A stretch of DNA of 64,000 nucleotides, taken from assembly GCA_951802425.1 (NCBI GenBank), contig OX637804.1, positions 248,001 through 312,000 of the forward strand. Direction: 5' to 3'. The translations under genes were made by a program, and so were the position numbers. The notes under the pieces are model-generated. The model did no database searches and was not told the origin of the DNA. It worked only from the letters and a program-made list of their open reading frames with translations. The stretch comes from Clavaria fumosa. Its lineage: Eukaryota > Basidiomycota > Agaricomycetes > Agaricales > Clavariaceae. This document shows positions 22,192 through 33,593 of this stretch, piece after piece; position 1 is the stretch's first letter, and each line of letters opens with the position of its first letter.

Positions 22192-22879
22192 GTAAGGGTC
22201 AACCCTAGGGGTGAAGGGGTTTCCTTGTATACTTAGCTAACCAGCCACATCTGTCCCACTACTGTCACTATGACTGCATGACTACTGCTATAAACAGGGT
22301 TCCAATGCACTTGTGACTCAGGGATCTCTGTTCTCAACAAACCAATCTTACATGCACAGAGGCCATAAGGCCATAGATGAAATAAGCCAAGTGAATAGCA
22401 TGGGTCTATGTTAATCACAAGACTCCCAGACAGAAGAACAAGACAAGCAGCATAGAGTGGATAGCACATGGCAAGGAGGGGGAGGAGGCAGAACTGCATT
22501 GTGCTGGACTACCTGGGGAAGGGAAAAAAGAACAGGGTCTGGAGGTGGGTTTCTATGAGCAGCATGGACATAGCCTAGGCACTGTATGGCACACATAAGC
22601 AATGACTGATGAACATGAGCAGCCCACTCACCTCATTGGTGCTACACCACATGGCTTGCCTCACTTGCACCTCCTCACTTGTGCCACCTGCCTTACTCAC
22701 CCCTTGCCTGTGCCACCCACTCACTCCACTCACACTGTCCACCTTCCATCCTACTTACACCACCTGTGCTACTCACTCTTAGCATGCCAAACCTAGGTCT
22801 TACCTACCAAGATCCAATGTGATGCAGGCTGGGACATCATACAGATACAGGTAAGCCATGCCAGGAGGACCAGGACACC
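22192..22879. other. region without recognised gene
   Basis: C-rich on the plus strand between 22620 and 22790 with repeated 'actcac' and 'cttgc' words. No coding feature seen. Confidence 0.35.
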
Positions 22880-23352
22880 CACATCTCTCATAATGTACAA
22901 AGTAAGTTGACTGGATGTGTACCTCAAGGTGGGTGTCCAGGACTGCCATGCCCACATGACACACAAAGTTGACTAGATGTGAATGTCAAAGTGGGTGTCC
23001 TGGATGCCCCATCTCACAAAGTCAGTTAAGTTATGAGTTGAGTTTGTGTCAAAGCTTGAAAGCATGTGTATCAAAGTGTGTGGCCCACAGCTATTAACAC
23101 ATGGGGGAGACACAATTGCTGAATGAAGAGAATGGGGAAGAGACAGGAGAGCAGACAATCATACAAGGGCAATGGTATGCTGGTACATGGGTGACTATCT
23201 GATGGTGCTACAGGGGCAACAGGGAGCACCTCAGATGGATGAGGGCTTGAATGGATGCTAGATGGAATGGAAGAAGAAGGCCCTTGGTTGGTAGTGGAGA
23301 CAGGAAGGCATAACAATGTCATCCATGTGGACAAGAAATACTGATGAAATGT
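22880..23352. repeat. 470-bp dispersed repeat, copy 1
   Basis: Matches 41238-41710 in the same orientation at roughly 85% by eye, from 'ctctcataatgta' to 'actgatgaaatgtg'. It contains an internal sub-repeat 'gttgactggatgtgtacctc' / 'gttgactagatgtgaatgtc'. No coding frame recognised. Confidence 0.85.
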
Positions 23353-23739
23353 GAGGTGGCTCCTTGTGACTCCATCCCTCAGGCCCAGTCCTCTTGGGAC
23401 TTCAAACTCTGGTCCCTCTTGATTTGCTTATTTGGATCCCCCTCTGAAGGAGGGGGTACTGGTGCAGCCAATTTTGTGTCTGTGTCTACATCCTGCTGGG
23501 CCCTGCCCTGGTCCTCCAGGCAGGGTGTCACACAGGGTATCTTAGGATGGCCCTGGGGCCTCCAAGATACCTACAGCTCTGGAAAGACCCTTGCCTTTTA
23601 TTCTCTCCTCCTTCCTCTCAATCATGCCCTCCAGTTCTCTCTGCCATGCCAGCCCCTGGCAAGATCCTGTGTCCAGTTGAGTATCACCTTTGTCTATTTG
23701 CTGGGTCCAGGTTCAGATGGTCCAGTGAACCCAGAGGTA

Positions 23740-24960
23740 GATACAGGTGGCTCTGGACCTTGACCCTCCATGGTCTGAGTCTGATGCATGGTGCTGGGCC
23801 CCACTCTCATTCCTGTCAGGCACTTGGGCACCCATTTTGCCAATCCTCTTGGCCAGCAGGCACTGCATGAACCTGCTGTTGTTCCTCTTGGCCAGCAGGC
23901 CCTGCCCCCACATGTGGGGGATGCTGCACCCCACTCTAGGGTCTTGTGCCTGCTGCAGCTGTGGTCCTTCAGCTCTGCATGCAGATGCTGCTCCCCACTC
24001 TGTGGGATCATGCCCAGCCTCAGCTGTGGCCCCTCAAGTCCTGTGCTGGGATCTCTCACATTGCATGTGTCCCCACCAACCCTGTTGGCCAGCAGGCATT
24101 GCATATGCCCACCATTGGTCCTCCTGGCCAGCAGGCTCTGCTCCCATGCATGGATGTCACCTCCCACTATGGGACTTGTGCCTGGCCACAACTGCAGTCT
24201 TTCAGCTCCTGTGCTCAAGTGCTGCCCCCCACCACCACTCTGTGGGTCCAGCTATGGATCTGTGGCCTAGCACCTGGCCCGAGTGCTCAGCCCAGCTGTG
24301 GCCCCTCAGGTCCTGTTCCTGGGTCTCTACATCATATACATGACTCCATCTGACCCTCTTGGCCGGACTTGTGTGCAGCTGTTGCTACACTCCTTCAGCT
24401 GATGTTCCCCATGTTGGGGGCTTATGCCCAGCCTCAGCTCCACAGACTTGTGCCCAGTGTCAGTTGCAGCCCCTTGAGTCCTCTTCCCAGCTGCAGCCAT
24501 GGGTTGCCCCCTCAGCTCCCCTCTCCCTTGGCTCCCATGTGCAGATGCCACTCTCTCTGTGGTCTTGCACCTGGCTGGGGCTGCGATCCCTCAGCTCCTA
24601 TGCTCAGATGCAGCGCCAACTCTGTGGACTTGTGTCCAGCTGCAGCTGTGGTCCCTCACCCAAGCTGGATGCTGCTTTCTCTCTGTGTGAGCATCTGTGG
24701 CTGTGATATTGTGCCTGGCTGCAGCCACAGTCCCTGGCTCCTATGCAGGGATGCCATGGTGCACTTGAGGCTTCTTCCCTCTCTGTGGACTCGCATGCAG
24801 CTGTGGCTGGGTCCCTGAGATCCTGCATTCAGATGCTGCTCCTCAGCCCCAGAACATGGCCACTGCTCCTCACTTTGCCCTTCTGCAGCTGTGGCCCCTC
24901 AACTCCTGTGCATGAATGGTCCCATGTAATTCAATAAATATCATTGCTAATTTAACCTGT
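23740..24960. repeat. degenerate minisatellite, about 60-90 bp units
   Basis: The block is made of reshuffled phrases such as 'ggccagcaggc', 'ctgctccccactctgtggg', 'cagcctcagctgtggcccct' and 'cagctcctgtgc'. Long frames on both strands (Cys/Ser/Pro-rich on plus) are by-products of the repeat and are not annotated. The flanking 23353-23739 has nothing recognised. Confidence 0.7.
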
Positions 24961-25169
24961 CCCTCAGGCCCCTCACATGGGTGCTGCTTCCCCATTTCCA
25001 CAGACTTGCACCTGTGGCTGCAGAGCCTCAGCTCTGGCAGATGGGTGCTGCTCCCCACTGCACAGTTTTGCATAGTGAGGGAGGACCAGAAGTGGAAACT
25101 TGGCATTTCTGCCTGGTCCTCCTGCCTTGGCCCACTGTGTGCCTCAGTCCAGTGCTCCTGCAGCTGTGG

Positions 25170-25799
25170 CTAATTGCTCTAACATCTCAGTTGCCTGGAT
25201 TTTGTCAGGACCCATTCATTTTTACCTTGCCCAAGCCAACTCTACTGACACCTACGAACCTCCTGATGGCTCTCTACAACCTCGTGAGCCCCTCTACACA
25301 CTTCTGGAACCTGCCATCCCCTTCCAGGAGCCTCTCCAACCTACCCCACATTCACATGAAACTCACAACCACCATGCCATACTTGTGACACCTCTCTCCA
25401 CCTCACCCCATGCATATACTTCGCCTGGACCCACCATCTCGATGCACAACACACTGTTGCACATCCTCTTCAGCCAGCACATGACTTGCTGTGTGGCACC
25501 CCTGGCGCTACCACTACCAGCACTAATACATTACCAGCATCATTGGCATTACCAGTGTCACTGGTGCTACCAGCATCACTGACACTACTGACACTAACAG
25601 CACTACCAGTACCACCAGCACTATGACACCACCAGTGTTACTCATGTTACCAGCATTACTCACATGACCCCCCACCCAAGGTCACCTGCATCACTAGCAT
25701 CACCCATGTGACCCACCTCATGACACTGCAACCTTAACACCCAAACACACCACCAACAGTCAGCTGCATTTACCTTTCAAATATGCTCTCCTTCTTGCC
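25170..25799. repeat. low-complexity CA/CCAGCA region
   Basis: From 25500 to 25740 the sequence is a degenerate array of 'ccagcatcact' / 'ctaccag' / 'cattacc' words. No gene is seen. Confidence 0.5.
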
Positions 25800-25882
25800 C
25801 CCAGTAGTCTATAACTATGATAGTTATGATCTGAGGATCCCCCATAGTTATAGCTATATATATGATTATTTAACCAGGTCGC
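25800..25882. repeat. 80-bp dispersed repeat (second copy)
   Basis: Second copy of 11713-11795. It meets the transposase relic at about 25870, where the coding similarity stops, so this repeat marks the truncation point. Confidence 0.55.
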
Positions 25883-26592
25883 TCCCATAGCATGCATCCC
25901 CAGACCATCACAGACCCTCCACCAAACTTCAAACTTCCCTCAACCAATCTGTTACTCAAGCCCTCCCCAGCCTTCTTCCAAGCCCACTTCTTCCCATCTG
26001 ACCCCAAGCAATTTATCTTGGTCTCATCAGACCATACAACCCTTTTCCAGTCCTCCAAGGTCCAGTGCTGGTGGGCCAACACAAAATCCAATCTCTCCTT
26101 CCTGTGTCTCAAAGACAGAAGGGGCTTCTTCTTCTTCACCACAGCCCTCATACCAGCCTTCTTCAGGCAATGACAAACAGTCTGGGCAGAGAGGGGTTGG
26201 ATGGTGATGTTGGAAAGGGTTTTGGCCACATCTACAGCAGTCCCAGCCTTCCCAGAGCCAATCAGATGGACAGCATGACAAATATTGGTGGCAGATAGCT
26301 TGGTAGGACAACCTCCAAGGGGTTTAGAGAGGTGAGGGCGATGTTTAGAGAGGTGAGGGCGATGTTTAGAGCGAAGCCTAGAGATACTGGCAAGGCTGTG
26401 GCCAGTAGAGGTTGCAATAGAGCTGGCAGAATGACCAGCATCAAGCAGAGTTAGGATGTAGCTATGGTCACTGGGAGATAGGGAGTGCATGACCAGAAGT
26501 GGGGTGCCATCAGTGCTAGAGGCTTTGTATTTATACATCAGAGTCATGTGGTCATGTGGATCTGTTGAACTTATGTAAATAAACTCCAACAA
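25870..26592 (-). pseudogene. Tc1/mariner-type transposase, C-terminally truncated
   Basis: A 240-codon frame. The N-terminal helix-turn-helix region (LTLLDAGHSASSIATSTG) and second DNA-binding part (GGCPTKLSA) are followed by the catalytic start: LDFVLAHQHWTLEDWKRVVWSDETKINC with the first Asp in SDET, and then GGGSVMVWGCM. The frame ends there, so the second Asp and third acidic residue of the DDE/D triad are missing; intact relatives are some 100 residues longer. A 21-bp tandem duplication repeats HRPHLSK. The likely start is the inner Met at 26487. I found no terminal inverted repeats. Confidence 0.9.
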
Positions 26593-26599
26593 TCAACAA

Positions 26600-27015
26600 A
26601 GACATGTGATTTTGCTGACTTTGAGATGTGTCAGGCTTGTGACAGCAAAACCCCTTTGGTGTGCAAGGGTAGAGTGAAGTGTCTGTTCAGTTTCTAATGC
26701 TAGTTGATAGTCCTGTCAGACTTGTCTCTCGATGTGCAGGGAATACTCCTGCAGTAGTTGAAGTGTCTGGTAATAGGTCTGTGGATTGGCTCTGAGTAAT
26801 CGGTCCTTTATCCAAGTCCTTGTATACCTCTGGTAATACTTGAACTGATAGAGGTTCTGCTCAATTGATGGGTGGCTGGTGAAACTCTCAGGAGGGATGA
26901 CTTGCGACCTTAAAGGCAGGAAGACAGATCCTTCCGGTGTGAAGTTCTCAGCAGCGACATTTGCTGTCAGACTTAGTTGAGGTCTCTCAAGTAAGTGTAT
27001 AGATGAAAAGATCAA
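26600..27015 (-). pseudogene. hypothetical reading frame with one TGA
   Basis: A minus-strand frame (27015-26716) encodes a tyrosine-rich segment (FKYYQRYTRTWIKDRLLRA, TYYQTLQLLQEY). Past a TGA at the position after HIERQV it stays open (QDYQLALETEQTLHSTLAH) to about 26600. The protein-like composition over both parts suggests one broken gene. Family unknown; it lies upstream of and divergent from the zinc-knuckle frame at 27502. Confidence 0.35.
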
Positions 27016-27501
27016 AGCTAGGGTACATGTGGGCTGGTCCCAGGTCTTATATACTCTAGCTATGGGCTGTACGTGATGGACGAGTCATTGATTAAATATC
27101 AGAATTGATAGATGGTTGGGAAAGCTGCGTGCTTGCACTGGAATGCTGAGCATGAGCAGTGTTGATTCTTGTTGGAAATCTTGTGATGATGATGTCATCA
27201 GTGATTGAGTGTGGTCCCTGCTTCGATGCATTACATCATGGTCAGCTGTGTCTGATCTTGTTGGGGATTAGATCAAAGGATCAAGTGATCTGTGATCAAG
27301 CTGCTCTGAGTCATGATCGTCTGATTGATCATCGTGACGTAGTGGTCGAGTGAAACTGATCCTTGATCAGAGATCTTCCTAGGGGTGATCGTGATTGATG
27401 GATAGGGGCCTTGCCTAATCAAGGTTGAGATCAGCCCTTAATGGCTGCTGGATAAAAGGAGCATTCCCTTCCTCTCGCCATCTCTTCAGAGTCTGCCTGC
27501 T

Positions 27502-28288
27502 ATGTGCTTCCAAGGCCACCACCTTGTTGAGTTCTTCCACAGCTCTTCCCTCTTCGCTCCCCATACTGGGGTTAAACTCTCTTGCAACACCTTCCATTGG
27601 TGGGTTCAACTTGTCCCTGCCGATGCGAACCTTTACTGGGTCCTCGACCAATGTTTTGCCTGTGGGGATCCTTCCCACCTTGTCAAGGATTGCTCCTTGA
27701 CTCAGGGTCCTTATTGTTGCATCTGTGACCTCCTTGATGACCCTCATGGTGAGTTAGCCAAGTTGCTTCTCTCTGTCTCTGGTGAGTCTGATTCTTCATA
27801 GGTTGGGATTGGGCTCCTCCCTGTTCTCCCTTGCCAACTGCCTGGGCCACCGCCCCTTGGGGTGATCAGGGTACTTGGTACCAAGGTGGGCAGTACTGGG
27901 CTGGAATTGGTTCTGGTCCTGTACATCCCACTTACCATCCTCAGGCCCAGATCTCCAACCTCTGGGTGCCCCATTGGTGGCGCCTCCTCCGTCGCCCTCC
28001 CTTCCTACTGTTGACCTCCCCCCCACCTATTCCTCCCTCCCCTCTCCTACTTTGGATGACGAGGGCCCTCTCAGTGCTGTGTGGGATCTGCAAGAGATAT
28101 CCTTAGAGGCTGGGATCTGGGATGGTCGGTTCGCCTCTCATCCTTTGAGGGTTGCCCTTGGGTTTGTGGGCAAGTCTGACTTCTCAGACTCTTCTGATGA
28201 GTTGTGGGGTGAGGAGTCTTGGGGGTCCGAGTACAGTACTTCAGGCTCTTCCTTTGATGAAGAGGGGTCTTGGCTTTCCTTCGTGTAG
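27502..28288 (+). pseudogene. gag-like protein with zinc knuckle
   Basis: The plus-strand frame reads CFACGDPSHLVKDC (a CCHC knuckle, about 27652-27693) followed by a second cysteine cluster, YCCICD. A probable GT..AG intron starts near 27748. A Pro/Trp-rich segment comes next, then an acidic C-terminus (DFSDSSDELWGEE, STSGSSFDEEGS) to a TAG at 28286. A frame change is needed near 27980. AATAAA occurs at about 28311. Knuckle followed by a Pro-rich and acidic tail fits a retroelement nucleic-acid-binding protein, but no polymerase accompanies it. Confidence 0.5.
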
Positions 28289-28627
28289 ATAAATATGGTA
28301 CTTATCTTGCAATAAAATATATAACTGGGGTTTGGCCCCTTGTTCACCTGATTTGCATGGTGTTTCTTAAGTTAAAGGATTGAAATTTGTTGGCTTGATA
28401 GTACAGATGACACTTTCATGACAAGATGTCAGCTTCAGCAGCAACAAAACCCTTTCAATGAAAGTCCCTGGCCAAAACTACCATGGAGCCTTCAACATTA
28501 AACTGAACTGTCTGAAAATTTGCACACACCTAGCTGACATGTAGTTACATCTGTGAGAATATTTCCAACATTTTATCAAATTTATTTCTTGAGTTGCAAG
28601 TCATTTAATCAAAACATGTAAATCATT

Positions 28628-28632
28628 GAAAG
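28628..28632. repeat. target-site duplication GAAAG (left)
   Basis: GAAAG at 28628-28632 matches GAAAG at 36381-36385 on the far side of gypsy element 2, giving a 5-bp duplication typical of LTR-element insertion. Confidence 0.9.
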
Positions 28633-28857
28633 TGTAATACTTTCTATCCCTCAAAAGAACCGGACTCAACTGTATATTGAGTATGGTAGTTCCATGTAGA
28701 GGGATCTACCCTCTCTGTACAGTCGCGACGCGATATATATAGGCGAGCGGCCCTCTAGGGGCTGCTGATGTAAGCATAGCCTAAGCGGCTATGCTAGTAG
28801 ACTATTAAGGTATGTATCTTATGTAATAAAAGAATAGAAAAGGCCTATAGCCTTACA
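28633..28857 (-). mobile_element. gypsy element 2, 3' LTR
   Basis: 225 bp, TGTAATACTT...GCCTTACA on plus; the element is read leftward, so this is the 3' LTR. It differs from 36156-36380 at seven positions; six are CpG in one LTR and TpG or CpA in the other. A polypurine tract on the minus strand (AGAGGGGGAGGG, 28858-28871) adjoins it. A TATA-like box lies at about 28732. Confidence 0.95.
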
Positions 28858-29154
28858 CCCTCCCCCTCTGGAGAGGCCCCAACCAGAGGCAACGCGCGGG
28901 CGGCGCGGGACGACGAGCAGAAGTAGAATAACGTTACAAGGGGCGCATCCCCTTGGGCAGGGTTACCGCCATGTCACCGGGCACGATCCCCTCCTGGGGC
29001 CTTCGCCTGGTGCTGACGGGTCCTACCCAGTGGTCTGCGCGACCTGCCCCCAGTTGGACAGTGTGTCACAAGTGGCACGCCCCGGTGGGGGGTGCCCCAA
29101 GTGCCGCTGTCTCGTCCTGTGGGGTAGGCATATGTTTTTAAAGAGCTCGGACGC

Positions 29155-31271
29155 TTAGTCCGAGCCCTGCTCATAGTCGCACAGCAGCTCGCCCTCGTCG
29201 TCACTCCAGTCGGGTGATGACACAACAGGCCTCTTCGCGGCCTTAGCGGCTGATGACTTAGCCGCTTTCTTTTGTTTTTGAGAGGGCCCCGCACCCTCTG
29301 TCTGGGATATTGTTAAACCCCCAATAGGTAGCCCTAGGGGGTTCCTAATGGTGGACGTGTTTCCACTGTCTTCCAGGGGTGCATCGCCCCTCCATTCGTC
29401 TCCCGCCTTCTCGCTTAACCGAAGACGGCACAGATGCACCCCGCACCCTATGCACTCTAGCAGTGCATATGTCCGGGGCAGTACGGGAGGCTTCTCCCGT
29501 TCACCCAGTGCTAGCTGGATATCATCGTCCAAGGGGGCATTCCCCTTTCGCATGTACTCGCGTGCCCACGCGAGTACAAATTCGTCCCAGAGCTCCGTTT
29601 CCCCAACGGAGACTCCGGCGTCTACAAACGCCTCAATCGTCTGCGCGACAGTTGGTGTTATCTTTGTGTTCCAGTGCCTGGAACGTCATGCAGGGAGGAC
29701 TCTCCCTTTAATGGCCTGCGCGTATGCCCCCTTTGACACAAAAAAGGCTACAGCCATAGCTAGGAACGGGCGCCGCATTCGGGCCCGGGACAGTGCGCAC
29801 GCCATTATGGTACGCCAGATGGCCACCTTGCGTGCAAAGGACAGGGGTGAGTCCCCGTCCTTATCAATACCAAGGATGGCCACTCTGCCCATCCTTATGT
29901 CGGCGGCCCAGCAGCGCAGGTCTGACACTGCGCCTCTGTCGCCTTTCGGGTTCATAGGGGGAATTTCTCCCTTCTCCCCTACAAAGGAGAGCCACAGCTC
30001 TTGGGGGAGCAACGGCTCCCCAGTCTCTACAAACTCCCTAATGGGAGGCGCAACCACTCTTGCCGCTGTCAGCGGCAATGTCTGGTACGACGGATAGGAG
30101 GGTGCTCCCCCTCCTGTGACTTCCAAGGGTCCTGCCCTCAGGGATGGGTTGCCCATCCCTCCACTCTCTCGCAACATCTGCCCCTGCAGATGGCGCGCCA
30201 CCCAGTCTGCCGATTTCTTGACGCCGGCAGGAACTCTCCAGTTCCTCAACAGCCAGTCCTCAACTGGCGTAGGCAGCTTTCCCGCTGCCATGTTCTTCTG
30301 GGCCTCCTTAATGGCCCATTGCATCTTCATTATGGCAGTCATATCATAACTGCCGTCAGGCGCTCCATGGTGCGCCTGCTGGTTGAGGGCTATCACCTCC
30401 TCCACCGTCTTCAACTCAACAGCCCATGCACCGGACTTGACGGACATCCCCGATGGCCAGGGATAGCCATCCGGAGCCCTGTCCGGGCGGGGGGCATTAA
30501 AGGGATAACCCCTTGTCGGAGGCGCAAGCACCATCTCCACAAACGTTCGTTTATGCCTCAGTGAGGCATCGGGGTTCTGCTGGCTAATACCAGCAGGTGG
30601 AAGAGGGGGATACCCCTCTTCAATGTTCATGGGGACGTCCATGTCCCCCATAGGCGGTGCTATGTCCGCATATGAGACAGCAGTGCGGGCCCTTTTTGGG
30701 TCCCGCTCCAAGGGATCCCTGTCAGGTCCCTTCCCTTTCACCGCTGTTCACACCGCGGCGAGCTCCTCGTTGGCGCTTGCCAACTTTTCTGTCAAGGAGA
30801 GAACCTTCTCTTTCGCCTTTCTAAGGTCGGCCTCGACCTTATCCAGGCTATCATAAGCTTTTTCAAGTGCCTGGCGCAAAGGGCATTGCCCTTCTCATAC
30901 TCTTCATGCAAGTCATCCAACTTGTGCTGTATCATTCCGAGCTCCGGCTCGAGCTCACGCCTAGCGCTTTCCTGCGCTTCCTTAAGTGTTTGTTGAAACG
31001 CTTCGTCCGAGTGCAGCAGTGACTCGAAGATGTGACGACGGAATCCAATGCACTGGGTGCACCGGGATCCATGGGTGATCGCATGGATCATGCAATCCTG
31101 TACCCAGGGGAGAGTTTCCTCCCCTTGCGACAACGACGGCTGGGACAACCCAGCCGTTCCGACGATGCTCGTCGGCAGTGAGTTCCCTGGCGCAAGGCCA
31201 GGAACGGCGGCGGTAGCAGCAGCGGTGTGAGTATCGCGAGGAGATGGGGTTTCCCCCATCGGATCATCCAT
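29155..31271 (-). pseudogene. gypsy element 2 ORF3, downstream of integrase
   Basis: About 705 codons in the same orientation as pol, between integrase and the 3' LTR. I place the start at the ATG whose complement is 31269-31271 (MDDPMGETPSPRDTH). Order: Pro/Ala/Ser-rich N-terminus, CTQCIGFRRH (a CX2C), a coiled coil (about 31010-30750: EARRELEP-like heptads, LDKVEADLRKAKEKVLSL), a basic motif (RDPKRARTA), a Trp-containing middle domain (about 30400-29700), a second CX2C (CIGCGVHLC), and a Lys/Ala-rich then acidic tail. Two in-frame TGAs (near 30745 and 29685) and one frameshift (near 30880) are the only breaks; both TGAs fit CGA changed by C-to-T. I do not recognise the family and see no signal peptide or membrane segment, so it is not an obvious envelope. 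Confidence 0.7.
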
Positions 31272-31404
31272 TGTAACAAATGGCTGATGAAGAAAAAAGA
31301 GAAAAAGAGGGCGGGCCCTCTTAAGGTTTTGTACCTTACAGTGGAGCCACCACATGACTTAATCACTGTGGCTAACGACCCAGCGGTCTGGCTCGATCAC
31401 GTTA

Positions 31405-32580
31405 CTACTCCGCGAGGGCGCTCCGTCTGCGCTCTGCTCGAGGGCGCCTAGGTAGCGCCCTCCACGAGTCTACACCTTGCAGTTCAAGGTAATGGTCTAG
31501 AGCAGCCAGCTCTTTGACCCCCATGTATGGCTCCCAGGTCGTATCCCCGAGGTTCCATTGAACCTCACATTCCAGGTGGCGGCCTTCCCACCTATGGCCA
31601 ATAATGGCATCTACTAGCCATTCCTCCTTTGGATCCACACCAAAGTCATAAAAGACTTTCACCTCATGACGCGGAAACAACGCGTCGTCATTTGGTTCAT
31701 GTCGCTGCAACCGGCTGACATGGAATGTCGGATGGATTCTCCTTGACTTTAGCGAGTTGGGGAGCTCCAGCTCGTACGTAGACGATTCCGGTCTACACGA
31801 CCGTATTGGGTATGGCCCAATAAACTTTGGCATGTGCTTTCTAGCTTGTCTTTTAGGGAGATTCAAGTTCTCCATTGAGAGGTAAACTAATTCTCCCTCT
31901 CTAAATGGGTGCTCTGCCCGTCTACGCTGGTTAGCGTAAAATGTCTGGTGGATGCAACTTTCTATAATCGCATCGTGCGCCATTGCAAGGTTGAGCACGG
32001 CTTTCTCCGCGAACATCCGTACCCCTCTGGGCACCGCCCGGAGGTCGTCTGGCAACTCTGCCATCATCTGGGGCATGTACCCATAAGTGAGCTCAAACGG
32101 GGCAAACCCCATCGACGTGCTTATTGATGCGTTAATGGCGAATTCGACCATTGGAATTCGCTCCGCCCAGTCCGTCTGGTCCGGTTGGACCACAGATCGG
32201 ATCGACCGTTCCGTCGCTCCATCCGTCTGCGGATGGAAAGCTGTGGACATCCGCAGCTTGACACCAAGTAGTCGGTGTGTTTCCTGCCAAAAGGCAGACG
32301 TAAATCTCGGATCACAATCAGACACAATCGATCCTGGCAACCCATGCAATCTCACTACATGGGTTAGAAAGAGCCAGGCTAGCTCTGCTGCCGTTACCGA
32401 AACAGTAACTGGTACCAGGTGTACCAGTGGTAGTCCGCCTCTTTCGACATAGGGAATGGACCTACGAAGTCCATTCCTATTGATTCCCAGGGCTGCCTGG
32501 GGATCAGAAGGGTGTGTAGAAGCCCTTGCGGCTTCTGAGGGGAAGTCTTGCTCGTCTGGCACACGCCGCACAACGAGCAA
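31405..32580 (-). pseudogene. gypsy element 2 integrase core and chromodomain-like tail
   Basis: The minus-strand frame holds IVSDCDPRFTSAFWQE (second Asp), STAFHPQTDGATERSIR (Glu), a GPY/F-like module (KFIGPYPIRS, YELELPNS, IHPTFHVSRL), and a chromodomain-like end (WLVDAIIGHRWEGRHLECEV, TTWEPYMG). The first Asp (MDFVGPF) is in the frame ending at 32394, so a frameshift near 32430 separates the two. The catalytic residues are otherwise present. Confidence 0.9.
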
Positions 32581-33590
32581 AACTTATCAATGTCTTTAGA
32601 CACCGATGGCCACCAGTAGTAATGGCGGACGTAGTCCATCGTTATCCGCGACCCCATGTGTCCTAGGACCGCATGGGCTTCCTGGATTATTCTTCCAGGG
32701 ATGCTTTTTCCTTCATGAAGGGTACGAGGCACGCAGAGCACCTCGTCTCCCTTTTTATTCTCAGCGAAGATCAGGTCATCCCTGATCTTAAAACTGGTGT
32801 AATTTCCCGGTTTCTCCCAAATTATTTTGAACAGGCAATCCTGTTCATAGCCGTCATGGATGCTTTGCAGCATCCTGCTATCCCCCCCTTCCACACGGGG
32901 CCTTAAGGGCACGAGCGTCTTGTCCCTCACATCCCCGTCCGCTTGGGGCACAGGCGGCGGTTGCTCCTGCTCGGTCTCCTGGTCCGTGGCAGGTGTGCGT
33001 ACTCGTAGTGCACGCACCTCCTCCAGGTGTCCGCGGGGCAACTCATCCCCTTCAGGGTCAAGGCGAACATCCGCCTTTACGTACTCATGATCCAGATGAA
33101 TCTCATCCGTCGCGTCACTCATATGGTAACGTGAAAGGCCATCCGCAACTTTGTTGCTGTTGCCTTTAATGTAAGTGATGGAGTAGTTAAACCTCTCCAT
33201 ATATTCCATCCACCTGGCCTGCCGGCCAGACAAGCACGTTTGGTTCTTAAAGAACCCCAGCGCTTCGTGGTCTGTGACCACGTTGATTCGTCTACCGAGG
33301 AGTTTATCCTCCCATTTCTGTAGCAATTCGACAATCGCTAAGGCCTCCCGGTCCCAGGTTTTGTAACTAAACTGGGCCAGGCTGAACCTTTTAGACATAA
33401 ACCCCGCCGGACGGCAGGTTTCCCATGTCTTTCCCTGGCCATACATGGCCCCTATGCCCGACACTGACGCGTCGCACACGAGCCAGATTGGCTCCTGTAC
33501 TGCTGCGTCTACCGGGCATAATATTGGCATTTTACACGCCAATGCCTTAATCATCTCCATGCACTTGTCATGGAGTGGTCTCCAGTGAAA
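32394..33590 (-). pseudogene. gypsy element 2 RNase H and integrase zinc domain
   Basis: RNase H: WLVCDASVSGIGAMYGQG, YKTWDREALAIVELL, NVVTDHEALGFF and IKGNSNKVADGLSRY. After a linker comes the HHCC domain (AHAVLGHMGSR, CSLCGVCQ) and the start of the integrase core, IGMDFVGPFPM. Upstream, the junction with the RT frame is a single in-frame TGA (SET*TFHW) that in context would be arginine, so RT and RNase H were one open frame. Confidence 0.9.
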
Positions 33591-33593
33591 TGT

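Noticed and set aside
23747..24706. Overlapping Cys/Ser/Pro-rich plus-strand frames up to 198 codons
   Set aside because: They arise from a degenerate minisatellite without stops; no splice sites, domains or codon bias support a gene.
27415..27747. Minus-strand 110-codon frame opposite the zinc-knuckle frame
   Set aside because: It is complementary to a frame with a canonical CCHC motif and a second Cys cluster; it is taken as the shadow.
29155..31271. ORF3 as a retroviral-type envelope gene
   Set aside because: Position fits, but there is no signal peptide, transmembrane segment or fusion-peptide-like stretch; function left open.
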